A stretch of DNA of 19,441 bases from Cladosporium sp. IMV 00045 (GCA_001931905.2 MSJI02000612.1:1-19441), one strand, 5' to 3'. Positions 8,206 to 17,273 are shown, numbered from the stretch's first letter. The notes: a model not told the origin generated them from the letters alone. Made by a program: numbers and translations.

Positions 8206-9672
8206 ACTCTAAAAGAATATGAGGGTATGTAGATGATAACTCTCTCCGAGTCTACCTTCTCTCTCCGCGCGGGGGATGCTGTGCCTAGAGGTGGATAGCG
8301 TGGAAGTATAAGCACACCAGTCCGTTGCCCTGCTTGCCGATACGAAGCATGCGCCGGGCGGATTGATTAGGCCGTTGACTGGAAGCGGGGAGGCGCGCGT
8401 GTTGTTGTTGAAGGAGTGAATCGGGTAGGCAGAGGAGATAAAATGAAATCCGTGACAAAATAACGTGGTGGTTGCGTGAAAAGAGGCTTGCTCTCCCTCC
8501 CATGTGGTGGTGGAGGAGGAGGAGTGATGTGTGTGTGTGAGAGAGCGTGTCGGCCACGAGGGACAGACAACACTCGAACAATTCAAGCAAGCAGGCAATT
8601 GCTCCGTTCAACGTCCAGTCCAGTGCATGCACCACTCACATCTCGATTCTACTTCTCACTATTCCTGCTAGTCGCCTGCAACAACGGCGTCTCGTCCAAG
8701 CTCACGCATCTCGCACGGTACGCTAGTTGGGGGACGGCTCGCCGCCATGCCCATCTAGACATCTCAGGGGAGACGACGGCGCCAGTTTCACTCGCTCTCC
8801 CCACGCTTGTGATAAAACAAGAATAAAGGCACATGCAACCGTTCGAGAGTTGTCGTGCTTTTTGGCTATATGGTACTATAGTAACTTCTCTTTTTTCTCA
8901 GGTCATTCTCCAAAAAGACAACTTCTTCCTCAACGCAGCCAGACAGCATTCAACTCCGCAGCCGGAAAATACACCTCAGCCACCAGCACGGCGCGAAATT
9001 GGCCAAATCAAAAACCCTGGCCTAGTTTCCCTTTCCTCTCATCCATCGTCCCACATGTTAGTAGGAGATCGAGTTCCCTCCACGCGTTTCTGCATTCGTT
9101 ATCTTCGCTCTAATGTCGTCGTCTCCAAGGATATGCGCGTACAGAGTACGTTACCACCACTGCATATCAAGATCCTGCTCGCCGGCTCCCTGGTTCCGTT
9201 GAATGGGCGTTCTTCCGTGCTCTCGGGCTCTCGTTGAACACGGATCTCCTTTTCCCTGCAACTGTTGTCACACCTGTGGCACGGCGAGCACGGCAGTCTT
9301 CTGAGAGAGCCTGTGTGTGCGAGACGTGCAGCATGAGCATCTCACCCGCAGAGATCTCAGAGATCTGATGGTGCATGCATGTCCTTTGCTATTTCCCATC
9401 TGTCTTGACATCGGCTGCTAGTACAATTTAGTCCTTTCTCCCGGGTCTCGTCCTCGAAATTTAAAGACTACGAACATGACGAGGCAACTGAAGGAATGTC
9501 AACCTAAACAATAGCGCGCGCACGTGTGAAATGTCCCGAATGTGTGGAGTTGTTTTGAACGTTTTGAACGAAACGTGAGACGGCCCTTTGTTTCGAGCGG
9601 AATATATGACGTGCCTGGGCGCGGGAAGATCAGAGACATGATCGAATACTTGTATACCCGTGCCTGCCGTAC

Positions 9673-9680
9673 TTTATATA
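9673..9680 (+). promoter_or_regulatory. TATA-like element upstream of the annexin gene
   Basis: TTTATATA is followed at once by an alternating TC tract, a common fungal promoter arrangement. If used, it implies a 5' leader of roughly 550-600 bases before the annexin ATG, containing several upstream ATGs and possibly a leader intron. This is inference from sequence only. Confidence 0.3.
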
Positions 9681-10290
9681 TCTCTCTCTGTCTGTCTCGT
9701 AATCTTCTCGGCCATCTCTTTATGTTGCTTACATTGCTCTCACGCCAACCTCAAAGGCTCAGCTTTCACCCGAGGCTTCTTCCAGGACTGATGAATCGAT
9801 TTTCACGGTCGTTGGACTCACATTTTGTTCGAAGACATGTCGAGAAATCATCTCGACCTTTTCCAAGCATACATTTACACATCTCAAGCGAACACTCCCC
9901 AATGATTCTCCCATTCTGCTTTCCAACGTTGGGCACAATCCCAATGCTCTCACTAGCCTCTAGCCTCCCCTGCCTTCTCTTTTTTTCCCCGCGCTGCGTT
10001 GAACACAGAGATGCGGCTGAGAACCTCTCTGCACGACCTGACCTGACCGTGGCGCGCGCGTAGAATCCCACGAAACCTCATGACTTCTTGCCCTTTTTTC
10101 TGTATGTTTTACATGTCCGCCTCTATAGAAACGTCAAGCGATTTTTTCACGTCTCCTTCGGTTTTTGCTGGTCTACTGGGAATTGTCTTGATCCGGTCTG
10201 ATTCATCATCTACAAATCTGAACGCGTAGGAGCGCCACATTGGAGTCTTGCCATTGCCTACCTACAGCGCCTTGTCAATAGCCTGCCGCC

Positions 10291-12507
10291 ATGTTCCTAC
10301 TACCAACCGATCGTAAACCACGCGGCCACTCCAGGAGCCGGTCGCGGTCCCGCTCGCGAGACACCAGTCGCACCCCAAAAGCACCCTCACCGCCATCTGC
10401 CGAGGACAACAAGTCCAGCAAACACGCTTACCCCGTCGAACCACCAAGTGGCTCCGGATATGGCAGCAGCACGGGACGAGCATCGTCGTATGAAGTCCGC
10501 TCACCGGGAGACAACCCAAGAGGCAGACTGCCTTACCCGAACGAGGCGGGCAGTCGTTCAGTCACGCCAACCCCGTATCCTCCTGACAATAATGACTTCA
10601 CCATGGGCGGGTGGACGGACTTCCCGCCCTCGGAGAGACCTGGCTTCGTGCAGCCACCGGACGAGAGACAGTATGCTGGCAGACATCCCAGTGACTCGGA
10701 TGATGATGACCTAGCTTATGGCATGCCCGACAACGCCAGCCGTCAAGGCTCGAGGAACCCGTCGTACAGCACCGTGTATCCTGAGCAGCCTTCCTATAAT
10801 GCCAAACCTCCTGACGCTTCATCTATCAAATACCGCTACGCGCCACAGTCCGCGTCTGGGGCTCCTCAGTATCCGCCAGGCTCGTATGAGCCTCCGCAGA
10901 AGTACCAGTATGCGCCACAGCCGGAGCAGATCACTTACACCAGCAAGCCGGTGACTTCGCAGGAGTACACTCAAACACCTTCGTCAAACCCACGCCAGAA
11001 CCTCCCACGAAGCTACAGCCAAAGCAAACCGAGTTCTTCCTCCAGCGAAGCACCTCGCGTCATAGAAATCAGGCCAAACACACTGGAACCGGAGCGGAAA
11101 TCCAAGTCCAAATCAAAATCCCACCGCCTATCCGTCAGCACGCAGCAACCCAGCCTACAAGCGCCATCATCGCCCGGCTTGGGTCCCAGAATGGACCGCC
11201 TAAGCGTCAGCGGCGACCGACCCGACCTCAGCGGCCTGGGCAGCGGCAACCTCCCACCCCCCAGCCCCCTCCTCGAAGCCTACCACGGAACCTACCAACA
11301 ACTCTCGCCCATGCCCTCCGCCGTCCGCTTCTCAGACGACAGCGAGCTCGACGACCTCCCATCCCTCTCCCCCTCCAACCCCTCCTGCCGCAATGACAAA
11401 CTCGCCCTCGAAGCGGCATCCAAAAAGTCCCGGCGCGTGGTAATCTACGATCCAGCAGCGGACGCCACCAAGTTAGCCTCAACGCTCAACTCGCGCCACC
11501 CCTCCGCCGACCCCATCTGCGACGTGCTCCCGCCCCTCTCGCACGACCAAATCCTGCTGCTGCGCAAAGAGTACAAATCCCAAGTGCGCATCCAAGGCAA
11601 AGGCATCAACCTCTCCAAACACCTGAAACTAAAATTCAGCGGCAGCAACTTCGGCAAAGCCGCGCACGTCACCTCCCTTGGCCGGTGGGAGAGCGAAGGC
11701 TACTGGGCGAATTTCTGGTACCAATCCGCCTCTTCGCGCCGCGAACTCCTGATTGAGAGTCTGATGGGGCGCAGCAACGCGGAGATCCGCGAGATCAAAG
11801 ACTCGTTTAGGGACAAGCGGTACGCGGACTCGCTCACGCGCTGCATGGAGAAGGAGCTGAAGATGGACAAGTTCCGCGTCGCGGTGCTGATGGTGCTCGA
11901 GGAGAGGAGGCAGGAGGAGCAGGACGTCTATCCGCCTGAGTATCGCGATCGGGATGTTGATGTGCTGGCTAAGAGTATACGGGCGAGAGAGGGCGGCGAG
12001 TCGGCCATGTTGGAGATTATTGTGCGCAGGAGCGATGCGCATTTGAGGGAGGTTCTGAGGGCTTATCAGGATTTGTATGGAGAGAACTTCGCGAGGGCTG
12101 CGTTGCAGAAGTCGGGAAATTTGGTCGTAAGTGAACAACATCCCCTTTCCCATCCCTTGCCCCGCCACCAAAAAGAAAAAACCAAACTCGGAATCAAAGC
12201 TAACCACCACCCCTCCCCCCAGGGCGAAGTAATAGCGCACATCCTAAACGGGGTAATCAACCGCCCAGCACGGGACGCCCTCCTCCTGCACCACGCGATC
12301 AAGGACATGGGCGAGCGCAACCAGGCCGACGAGCTGCGCTACGAACTCCTGATTTCGCGCCTTGTGCGCTTGCACTGGGACCGCGCGCTGCTGGGGCGTG
12401 TGAAGCGCGCTTATAGGGATAAGTATGGAAGGCCGCTAGAAGAGGATTTGGAGGACGCGACGAAGGGCGATCTCAGGGAGTTTGTGTGGGAGTTGGCGAG
12501 GACTTGA
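10291..12507 (+). CDS. Fungal annexin (ANXC4-type) with long disordered N-terminus, 2 exons
   Basis: Annexins bind membranes, usually through calcium; the role of the long fungal C4 type is not defined. Exon 1 is 10291-12126 and exon 2 is 12223-12507. The 96-base intron has a GTAAGT donor, GCTAAC branch and CAG acceptor, phase 0. The spliced product is 706 residues. It opens with an Arg-Ser run (about 12-26), then a Pro/Ser/Tyr-rich disordered region to about 390. Four annexin-type helical repeats follow at roughly 391-460, 470-545, 550-625 and 626-702, shown by ELLIESLMGRSNAEIREIKD and VLRAYQDLYGENFARAALQ. The GxGT-type calcium loops are degenerate (GRSN in repeat 2), so calcium binding may be weak or lost. 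The start has a strong context (GCCGCCATG) with an in-frame stop four codons upstream. The intron is stop-free and a multiple of three, so retention would add 32 residues. Confidence 0.88.
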   Translation: MFLLPTDRKPRGHSRSRSRSRSRDTSRTPKAPSPPSAEDNKSSKHAYPVEPPSGSGYGSSTGRASSYEVRSPGDNPRGRLPYPNEAGSRSVTPTPYPPDNNDFTMGGWTDFPPSERPGFVQPPDERQYAGRHPSDSDDDDLAYGMPDNASRQGSRNPSYSTVYPEQPSYNAKPPDASSIKYRYAPQSASGAPQYPPGSYEPPQKYQYAPQPEQITYTSKPVTSQEYTQTPSSNPRQNLPRSYSQSKPSSSSSEAPRVIEIRPNTLEPERKSKSKSKSHRLSVSTQQPSLQAPSSPGLGPRMDRLSVSGDRPDLSGLGSGNLPPPSPLLEAYHGTYQQLSPMPSAVRFSDDSELDDLPSLSPSNPSCRNDKLALEAASKKSRRVVIYDPAADATKLASTLNSRHPSADPICDVLPPLSHDQILLLRKEYKSQVRIQGKGINLSKHLKLKFSGSNFGKAAHVTSLGRWESEGYWANFWYQSASSRRELLIESLMGRSNAEIREIKDSFRDKRYADSLTRCMEKELKMDKFRVAVLMVLEERRQEEQDVYPPEYRDRDVDVLAKSIRAREGGESAMLEIIVRRSDAHLREVLRAYQDLYGENFARAALQKSGNLVVSEQHPLSHPLPRHQKEKTKLGIKANHHPSPQGEVIAHILNGVINRPARDALLLHHAIKDMGERNQADELRYELLISRLVRLHWDRALLGRVKRAYRDKYGRPLEEDLEDATKGDLREFVWELART

Positions 12508-13028
12508 GAGGGAGGGAGAGGGGGCGTAGGATGACATTGCCCCAGGCGGAAAAGAAGAAGGGAAAAGGGTATCAGTGTTTCTACCGCAGACATTGGAAGT
12601 GATTTGGACGAACAGTGCAAAAAGCCGTGAGCAGACTCAAGCCCAAAAGGTGAATTGGAGAGAATTTCTTCCTCAGACGAGCGCAGCTCCTCTAGCTTCA
12701 AATGTTTTCACGTTGACAGCGCGCGACTCTATCCAATCTCAAAAGATGACCTTCGGACAAGGCAGTAAAGAAAGCGAGCGAGCGAGTTCACGAGAACACT
12801 GCATGTAGGTATTCGACGGAAGACATGCAATCATGTACAGTGCGGTATAGGTAGGGTATCATTTGAACAAAAAAAAAAAAAAAATGAAGCTAGACTCGTC
12901 AAAAAACACCTCATCCCTCTCTTTCCCAAAAAGCAAAGATCGATACCTTACACGCAAAATGCACGCTCGAAGAAGGTTCGGAAATGAAAACAAGGCCACC
13001 ACCACCATGCATCTCTCAATTTCCATCA
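12508..13028. other. Convergent 3' gap between the annexin gene and SLD2
   Basis: These 521 bases lie between two opposing stop codons and should hold both 3' UTRs. A run of 16 A residues (12869-12884) is the only striking element. No coding frame is convincing here. Confidence 0.6.
12869..12884. repeat. 16-base poly-A homopolymer
   Basis: An uninterrupted run of 16 A lies midway between the convergent genes. It could be a termination-related A tract, or a length-variable or poorly sequenced homopolymer. No adjacent reverse-transcriptase frame or target-site duplication was noticed that would make it a retroposon tail. Confidence 0.8.
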
Positions 13029-14369
13029 TCACCGCCTCCTCCCAAACCTCCCTCCCCCCTTCCCCTTCGAACTCGGATGATTGATCTTCAACCTCCGGAA
13101 ATTCTGGCTCACCTTCTGCGCCGCCCTCTTGACGGGATTGGCAGACTTGCTCGTTTCTCCCCCAACAGCAGCAGCTGAAAGCCGACTTTCACCATCATCC
13201 ACCTGCGTTTCCGCAACCACGTCTCCCTCCTCACCTTCACTCTCTCCTCCCCGCACCTCCAGATCCCCCTCTTTCCTCGGCTTATGCAGCACAGGTTTCA
13301 AATTCGCCCGGCGCGTCTGCCGCTTCTGTCCTTTCTTCTTGTACACCTTGCGAGGCAGCCCGTTCGCTCCCAGCGCTCCTTGTGCCTGCTCGTCTTCGCT
13401 CTCGCTTTCTTCCGGCGCCTGGTCTGGGCCCAAGGGCATTTCTACCCCTTGGCTGTCTTCCACCTGCACCTCTGCTTTCTTCTTAACAGTCCCCGCCTCC
13501 TCGGCTTCCAGCTCGTTCATGATATCCCACTCGTCATCCATGCGCTCCTCCTCCTGATTCCGCAAGTCCTGAATAATCGCGCTGAAACTGCGCGCGAGCG
13601 GCTTCCCCCTTCGCCCCGGGGGAGGGCGCATGAGCGCGCTGCCGTCTTCCTCCTCGCCGATGGGCGCCATTGTGATGGGGTGCGAGACGCGACGGAGGAA
13701 AGAGGGCGTGGCGAAAAGTTTCTTCGAACTGCTAGGCGGGCAGGCTTCGTCGTCTTCTTCTTCGATGCCGCGCTTGCGCTTGCCCGGCGTGGTTATGAAG
13801 GCGTCCAGGTAGTGCCGTTTGCTGGAGGACTGGGGCGTGCGGGAGAGGGCGCTGGAGCGTGAGGCGCTTTTGCTTGGGGTGCCGTGGATGGCGTCGTTGC
13901 GTTCGTTGGTGGGGCTGGGGGAGCGTTTGCTCGGAGTGCCGGTGGGGAGCATGTCGAAGATTCCGAGGACGTGGCCGTCGCGCTGGGGTGTTGGGCCGAG
14001 GGCGCTGCGGATGAATGCTGGAGTGGGTTGTTCTTCTTTTACGGGGGAGAGGATTGGCTGTTGGTCGACTGTTTCGACGGGCTTTGGTTCTCTTCTGCTT
14101 GGAGTTGTGGCCGCTGCGTTGGGAGCTCGTTCTCGCAAGGCGTTGTCTGGGATGTTTCTTGTTCTTGAGGCCTTCTTCGGCGTCTCGATCGGTCGCTTGG
14201 CAGTGTTGTTCTCGGGGTTCCGGAGCGAGTTGAATAATTTGTATTTGGCGGCGATCGACGAGTTGCTTTTGATGTCTTCGCGTGAGGGTTTGCGGCCGCC
14301 ATTGTCGGTTTTGAATTGCTTCTCCCATGCTTTGAGCTCTTCGCGGAGTGTGATTGTTTCTGTCGCCAT
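13029..14369 (-). CDS. SLD2: DNA replication regulator Sld2 (Drc1), RecQL4 N-terminus-like
   Basis: Sld2 is phosphorylated by S-phase CDK and then binds Dpb11, helping load GINS and Pol epsilon at origins. It is a single exon of 446 residues. The conserved N-terminal module is at 8-50 (LREELKAWEKQF, GRKPSREDIK, IAAKYKLFNSLR). A conserved-looking TPQRDGHVLGIFDMLP lies at 127-142. The C-terminal basic motif NFRRLKIN is at 423-430. Twelve Ser/Thr-Pro sites lie between residues 63 and 221, seven of them full CDK sites (TPKK, TPSR, SPVK, TPQR, TPSK twice, TPGK). Acidic stretches (about 203-209 and 320-328) and a lysine/arginine-rich C-terminus follow. Both conserved ends lie in one open frame, so no intron is needed. 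It is divergent from the MAK32-like gene. Confidence 0.93.
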   Translation of the reverse strand: MATETITLREELKAWEKQFKTDNGGRKPSREDIKSNSSIAAKYKLFNSLRNPENNTAKRPIETPKKASRTRNIPDNALRERAPNAAATTPSRREPKPVETVDQQPILSPVKEEQPTPAFIRSALGPTPQRDGHVLGIFDMLPTGTPSKRSPSPTNERNDAIHGTPSKSASRSSALSRTPQSSSKRHYLDAFITTPGKRKRGIEEEDDEACPPSSSKKLFATPSFLRRVSHPITMAPIGEEEDGSALMRPPPGRRGKPLARSFSAIIQDLRNQEEERMDDEWDIMNELEAEEAGTVKKKAEVQVEDSQGVEMPLGPDQAPEESESEDEQAQGALGANGLPRKVYKKKGQKRQTRRANLKPVLHKPRKEGDLEVRGGESEGEEGDVVAETQVDDGESRLSAAAVGGETSKSANPVKRAAQKVSQNFRRLKINHPSSKGKGGGRFGRRR

Positions 14370-14468
14370 GATTTGGCGTTTTTTCGTAAAGGGGTTTGGT
14401 GTTTTGTTAGGTCATTCACAGCAAGAGACAAGACGAGATGTCGCGTGTGTGAAAGTGCTCTAAAGTTG

Positions 14469-14492
14469 ACGCGCTTTCTCAACGCGAGAAAG
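14469..14492. promoter_or_regulatory. Two ACGCG cores (MCB-like) with a 7-base inverted repeat upstream of SLD2
   Basis: ACGCG occurs at 14469-14473 and 14482-14486, 13 bases apart. CTTTCTC (14474-14480) and GAGAAAG (14486-14492) form a perfect inverted repeat around the second core. ACGCG is the heart of the MluI cell-cycle box bound by MBF (Mbp1-Swi6), which drives S-phase genes in yeasts. The location about 100 bases before a replication gene fits. Binding is inference. Confidence 0.45.
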
Positions 14493-14710
14493 CCGAGACA
14501 GCGGGGCAAAAAGTGCCGATCGATCTGTGGTTTGGAAGAACGACATCTAGCATTCTTCTTCCTACCATACCGTCCTTACAAATATGACTTGATTTTTGTG
14601 AGCGGGCTATAGTGCTAGTAACTGATCCAAAAGGTAGGTACACGTTTTCCCCATTCATCAAGTATCACACCGATGCATGCCTTATACGTCGAAAAACCTG
14701 TCGATAGAGA

Positions 14711-14717
14711 TGAGTCA
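14711..14717 (+). promoter_or_regulatory. TGAGTCA, Gcn4/CPC1/AP-1-type core
   Basis: This is a perfect seven-base match to the bZIP site used by Gcn4/CPC1 and AP-1-like factors, 312 bases before the MAK32-like ATG and 342 before the SLD2 ATG. Function is unproven. Confidence 0.3.
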
Positions 14718-15028
14718 ACCGCGACGGCCAAACAAATATCGTTGTTGTCCGAGTCGTTACTCGCTGATGATATTTACAACTCATCTCTACCAGCCTGTCC
14801 ATTTGTTTGCATCTGCAAAGCCCACAATTCTTTCACACAAACTGAATCGTGACAGCTCGAGAGACGAACGTAACAAGCATTGGCCGTGGGAAAGTTAACA
14901 CTGAGCCCGTCCATCTCGGCTGCCGCATTGGTACACTCAATTGCACCCGGCACATCGCATCGACTTATTAACAAATTTACCCAGGGACTTGGCAAATGAC
15001 AGAAGTCTGAAACCTGAGTGGAAAAGCT

Positions 15029-16105
15029 ATGGCGGAAATGAAGGTCCCAGTCATGACCGACGGCAAGACGGAGTTCGTTGCACTCGGCGGCATTTGGTTG
15101 GATGAGATCTGTACGCCTGGCAAGGAGACACTCTATGATGTGCCGGGTGGTTCTGTCACGTTCGGTAATATCTCCCAAGTCCTTTGAGTCTGCATCTACC
15201 GAGCTGACAGGGTCATGATAGCCACTTTCGGCGCCTTGGTATCTTCTGGACCTCCCAATCAAATAAGCCTCATCGTCAAGGCCGGCCGTGATTTCCCGCC
15301 CTCTCTGGAACGGACATTCATCGAGTGGGACGTGGACTTGCACATCCTCCGCCAGGAAGACCGACCTTCCGCCAGGGGCAGAGTCCTCTACGGGCAGACC
15401 GCATCTGAGCGCACATATCAGCGTCTGACGCAGCCCTTACCCTCAACACCGGAGGATCTGGTGGCAACGAACACGATTCGAGCGTCTTGTTTCCACTTCT
15501 TCGATGTCGCTGCGGAAGTCTCCCGCCAGATTGACGAGATCTCAACCTTACGCAGCGAGAGAGGCATTCACCCACGACCCGTCTACGTCTGGGAGCCACA
15601 AGCCAAATCATGCTCTCCAGAAACATTCGAGCACCACAGAGCAGTCATCAGCAAAGTCGATATCTTCTCACCCAACCACGCCGAGCTAGCCTCCTTCTTC
15701 TCGCCCTCTCCAGACAGCACAGTAACCTTCAGCAAAGAAACCGTAGAACAACAAGCCCAAGCCTTCCTACCTTCATTATCACCATCCCGACTTCTCGGTA
15801 TCATCATCCGCTGTGCCGAGCACGGCTGCTTCGTCCTGTCCACTTCCCCAAACGGGCCTCAGGGCACCTGGCTCTCTGCATTCCACCCCCCAGGCTCAGG
15901 GGCCGTGATCGATCCCACAGGCGCGGGCAATGCCTTCCTCGGCGGAGCCGCGATGGGGTTTCTGGAGCATGGCGATTTCGTCAAAGCGGCTATGTATGGC
16001 AGTGTTGCCGCTAGCTTCGCGGTGGAAGTGGTGGGATTGCCTGAGGTCGGGCGTTGTGATGGTAGGGCTCGTTTGGAGGAGTATACGCGCCGTTTGGGGC
16101 TGTGA
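15029..16105 (+). CDS. MAK32-like pfkB/ribokinase-family protein, 2 exons
   Basis: This belongs to the pfkB sugar-kinase fold; its closest named relative appears to be yeast Mak32, needed for stability of L-A virus particles through an unknown mechanism. Exon 1 is 15029-15164 and exon 2 is 15222-16105, with a 57-base intron (GTAATA donor, GCTGAC branch, TAG acceptor, phase 1). The spliced product is 339 residues. Landmarks are VALGGIWLDEI (17-27), GGSVTF (40-45), SPNHAEL (195-201) and DPTGAGNAFLGG (276-287), the pfkB signature 2 position. Residue 282 is Asn where sugar kinases have the catalytic Asp (GAGD), so kinase activity is doubtful; I recall this change as usual in Mak32 proteins but could not check. 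An in-frame stop lies seven codons before the ATG. It is divergent from SLD2. Confidence 0.88.
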
Positions 16106-17061
16106 GGATAGATCGATGAGGATCTTGGAGAATTAGGGTTGAGAGGCTCTGTTAAGGTTGGGGTTGTGCGATCGATGGAGGTTTTGGGGGAAGTAGGGTT
16201 TCTGTCGCGTATTCTTCGTTGCCTGTTCCGCGGCTTGGGCTACATATCCAGGGCTTTTCTTTTCCCACAGGTTCGGTTACGATTCGCGCCATGATCAAGA
16301 TATCAAAGGGGGATCTCGCGATTGCCACTCAGGTGATGGTCGCTTGTGGTCGCTTAATGAGACAAGGGCGACGGGAATCGGCAGGGAAGCTTCTACGGGA
16401 GCTCCCTCAGATCGCAGAATTGAAAGAGTCTCAACAACGACCTCGCAATTACATAGGTATCCTTTGCGGATATTCCTGAGGCTCCAATCAAAGCTTAACC
16501 GGACATGAAACATAATATAGCCAAATACATACAAAAATACTGCTTCTTTCCACTCAAACCAACCCCTTCCCAAACGCCACCAACCAATCAACCGCATCTC
16601 ACATCTCGCTTCCCACGCAACTCTCCGATCACGAATCTCGACGCCACCGCCCACCCACCCACAATGCACTATACAGTTCCCGAAGCAGTTCAATCAAAAT
16701 AAACAAGACAGCCACAAAAGCCGCGCCTGGCCCTAAAGAGGAAAACGAAAACAAAAAAGCCACCCTCTGCCTTAACTTACAAATCTTCCAATTCGTTCGC
16801 CCTTCCCGGTCAGCGCTAAATTTACCTGCCTGCCTGCCTCCCTTTCGCTGTTGCGCTATTCATGCAAGCGGCAAGCCTGCCATCACAGCACACACGCACA
16901 TAGCCCGTCATGCGAACACCTGTTGGCTGTCTCGCTCGGATTGTGCCGAACAAGCGCGTGTGCGCAAGGTGTTGTGTGCCCTGGTGAGGCTTGCCGCGAA
17001 TATCAGCCTGTCGATTGATGGATGGCGAGTGGTAGGGTGAGTGTGTTTTTCCGGTGTGAGA

Positions 17062-17273
17062 TTATCTCTCGATCAGCTGGACGCGCGTGGGCTGGGGAGC
17101 TCCGAGCGCATGTCGTTCGTTTGGCCTTGTCGGCTTGGGGGGTTTGGCCGCTGGTATGCGAGGGATGGGCTCGGTATAGAGCGATGCAATGACAGGGAAG
17201 GGAAGGGGATTCGGAGACCGGTCCGTGTTGTTGTGTGATTGTTTTCGGGCCGGGGTGGTTTTGATATGCCGAT
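17062..17273 (-). other. Candidate terminal coding exon of an unidentified minus-strand gene
   Basis: On the minus strand a strong 3' splice site (AACTAACCCTCCAACAG) is followed by 212 bases in an open frame to a stop at 17062. Codon use resembles that of the nearby genes, with many C/G third positions. The 70-residue piece is Pro- and Arg-rich (for example IPAAKPPKPTRPNERH) and ends in VQLIER. I do not recognise it, and I could not find a convincing upstream exon or donor. It may equally be chance in a non-coding region. Confidence 0.22.

Larger units (their letters stand above)
7781..10290. promoter_or_regulatory. 2.5-kb divergent intergenic region between palI and the annexin gene
   Basis: No frame here looks coding. 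The palI side has a PacC-type core (7862-7867), GGCCGGCC and a cluster of AGGTA/TACCT words (8142-8205). Around 8505-8550 there is simple GGT/GGA then GTGTGTGAGAGAG sequence. The middle has a perfect 9-base tandem duplication (CAGAGATCT twice, 9349-9366) and a CACGTG E-box (9521-9526). The annexin side has TTTATATATCTCTCTCTG (9673-9690), a candidate TATA element and pyrimidine start zone some 600 bases before the annexin ATG. Confidence 0.55.
14370..15028. promoter_or_regulatory. Divergent promoter between SLD2 and the MAK32-like gene
   Basis: This 659-base gap serves both genes. On the SLD2 side a hairpin with two ACGCG cores lies about 100-125 bases before the start codon. In the middle is TGAGTCA (14711-14717), a perfect Gcn4/CPC1/AP-1 core. 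No coding frame is apparent. Confidence 0.6.

Noticed and set aside
8833..9237. 134-codon plus-strand frame in the palI-annexin gap
   Set aside because: No recognisable motif, irregular codon use, and it lies in promoter sequence with simple repeats.
9542..10063. 173-codon plus-strand frame before the annexin gene
   Set aside because: It spans the TATA-like and TC-tract region, has no domain and is Leu/Ser/Arg-rich like translated pyrimidine-rich DNA. It could only matter as upstream-ATG sequence.
12869..12884. Poly-A run as a retroposon tail
   Set aside because: No upstream reverse-transcriptase or SINE-like sequence and no flanking target duplication were seen.
13081..13862. Long plus-strand frames opposite SLD2
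   Set aside because: These are antisense shadows of a clearly conserved coding region, caused by its codon bias.
16295..16693. 132-codon minus-strand frame after the MAK32-like gene
   Set aside because: No conserved features and Trp/Arg-rich composition typical of a reverse reading of UTR sequence.
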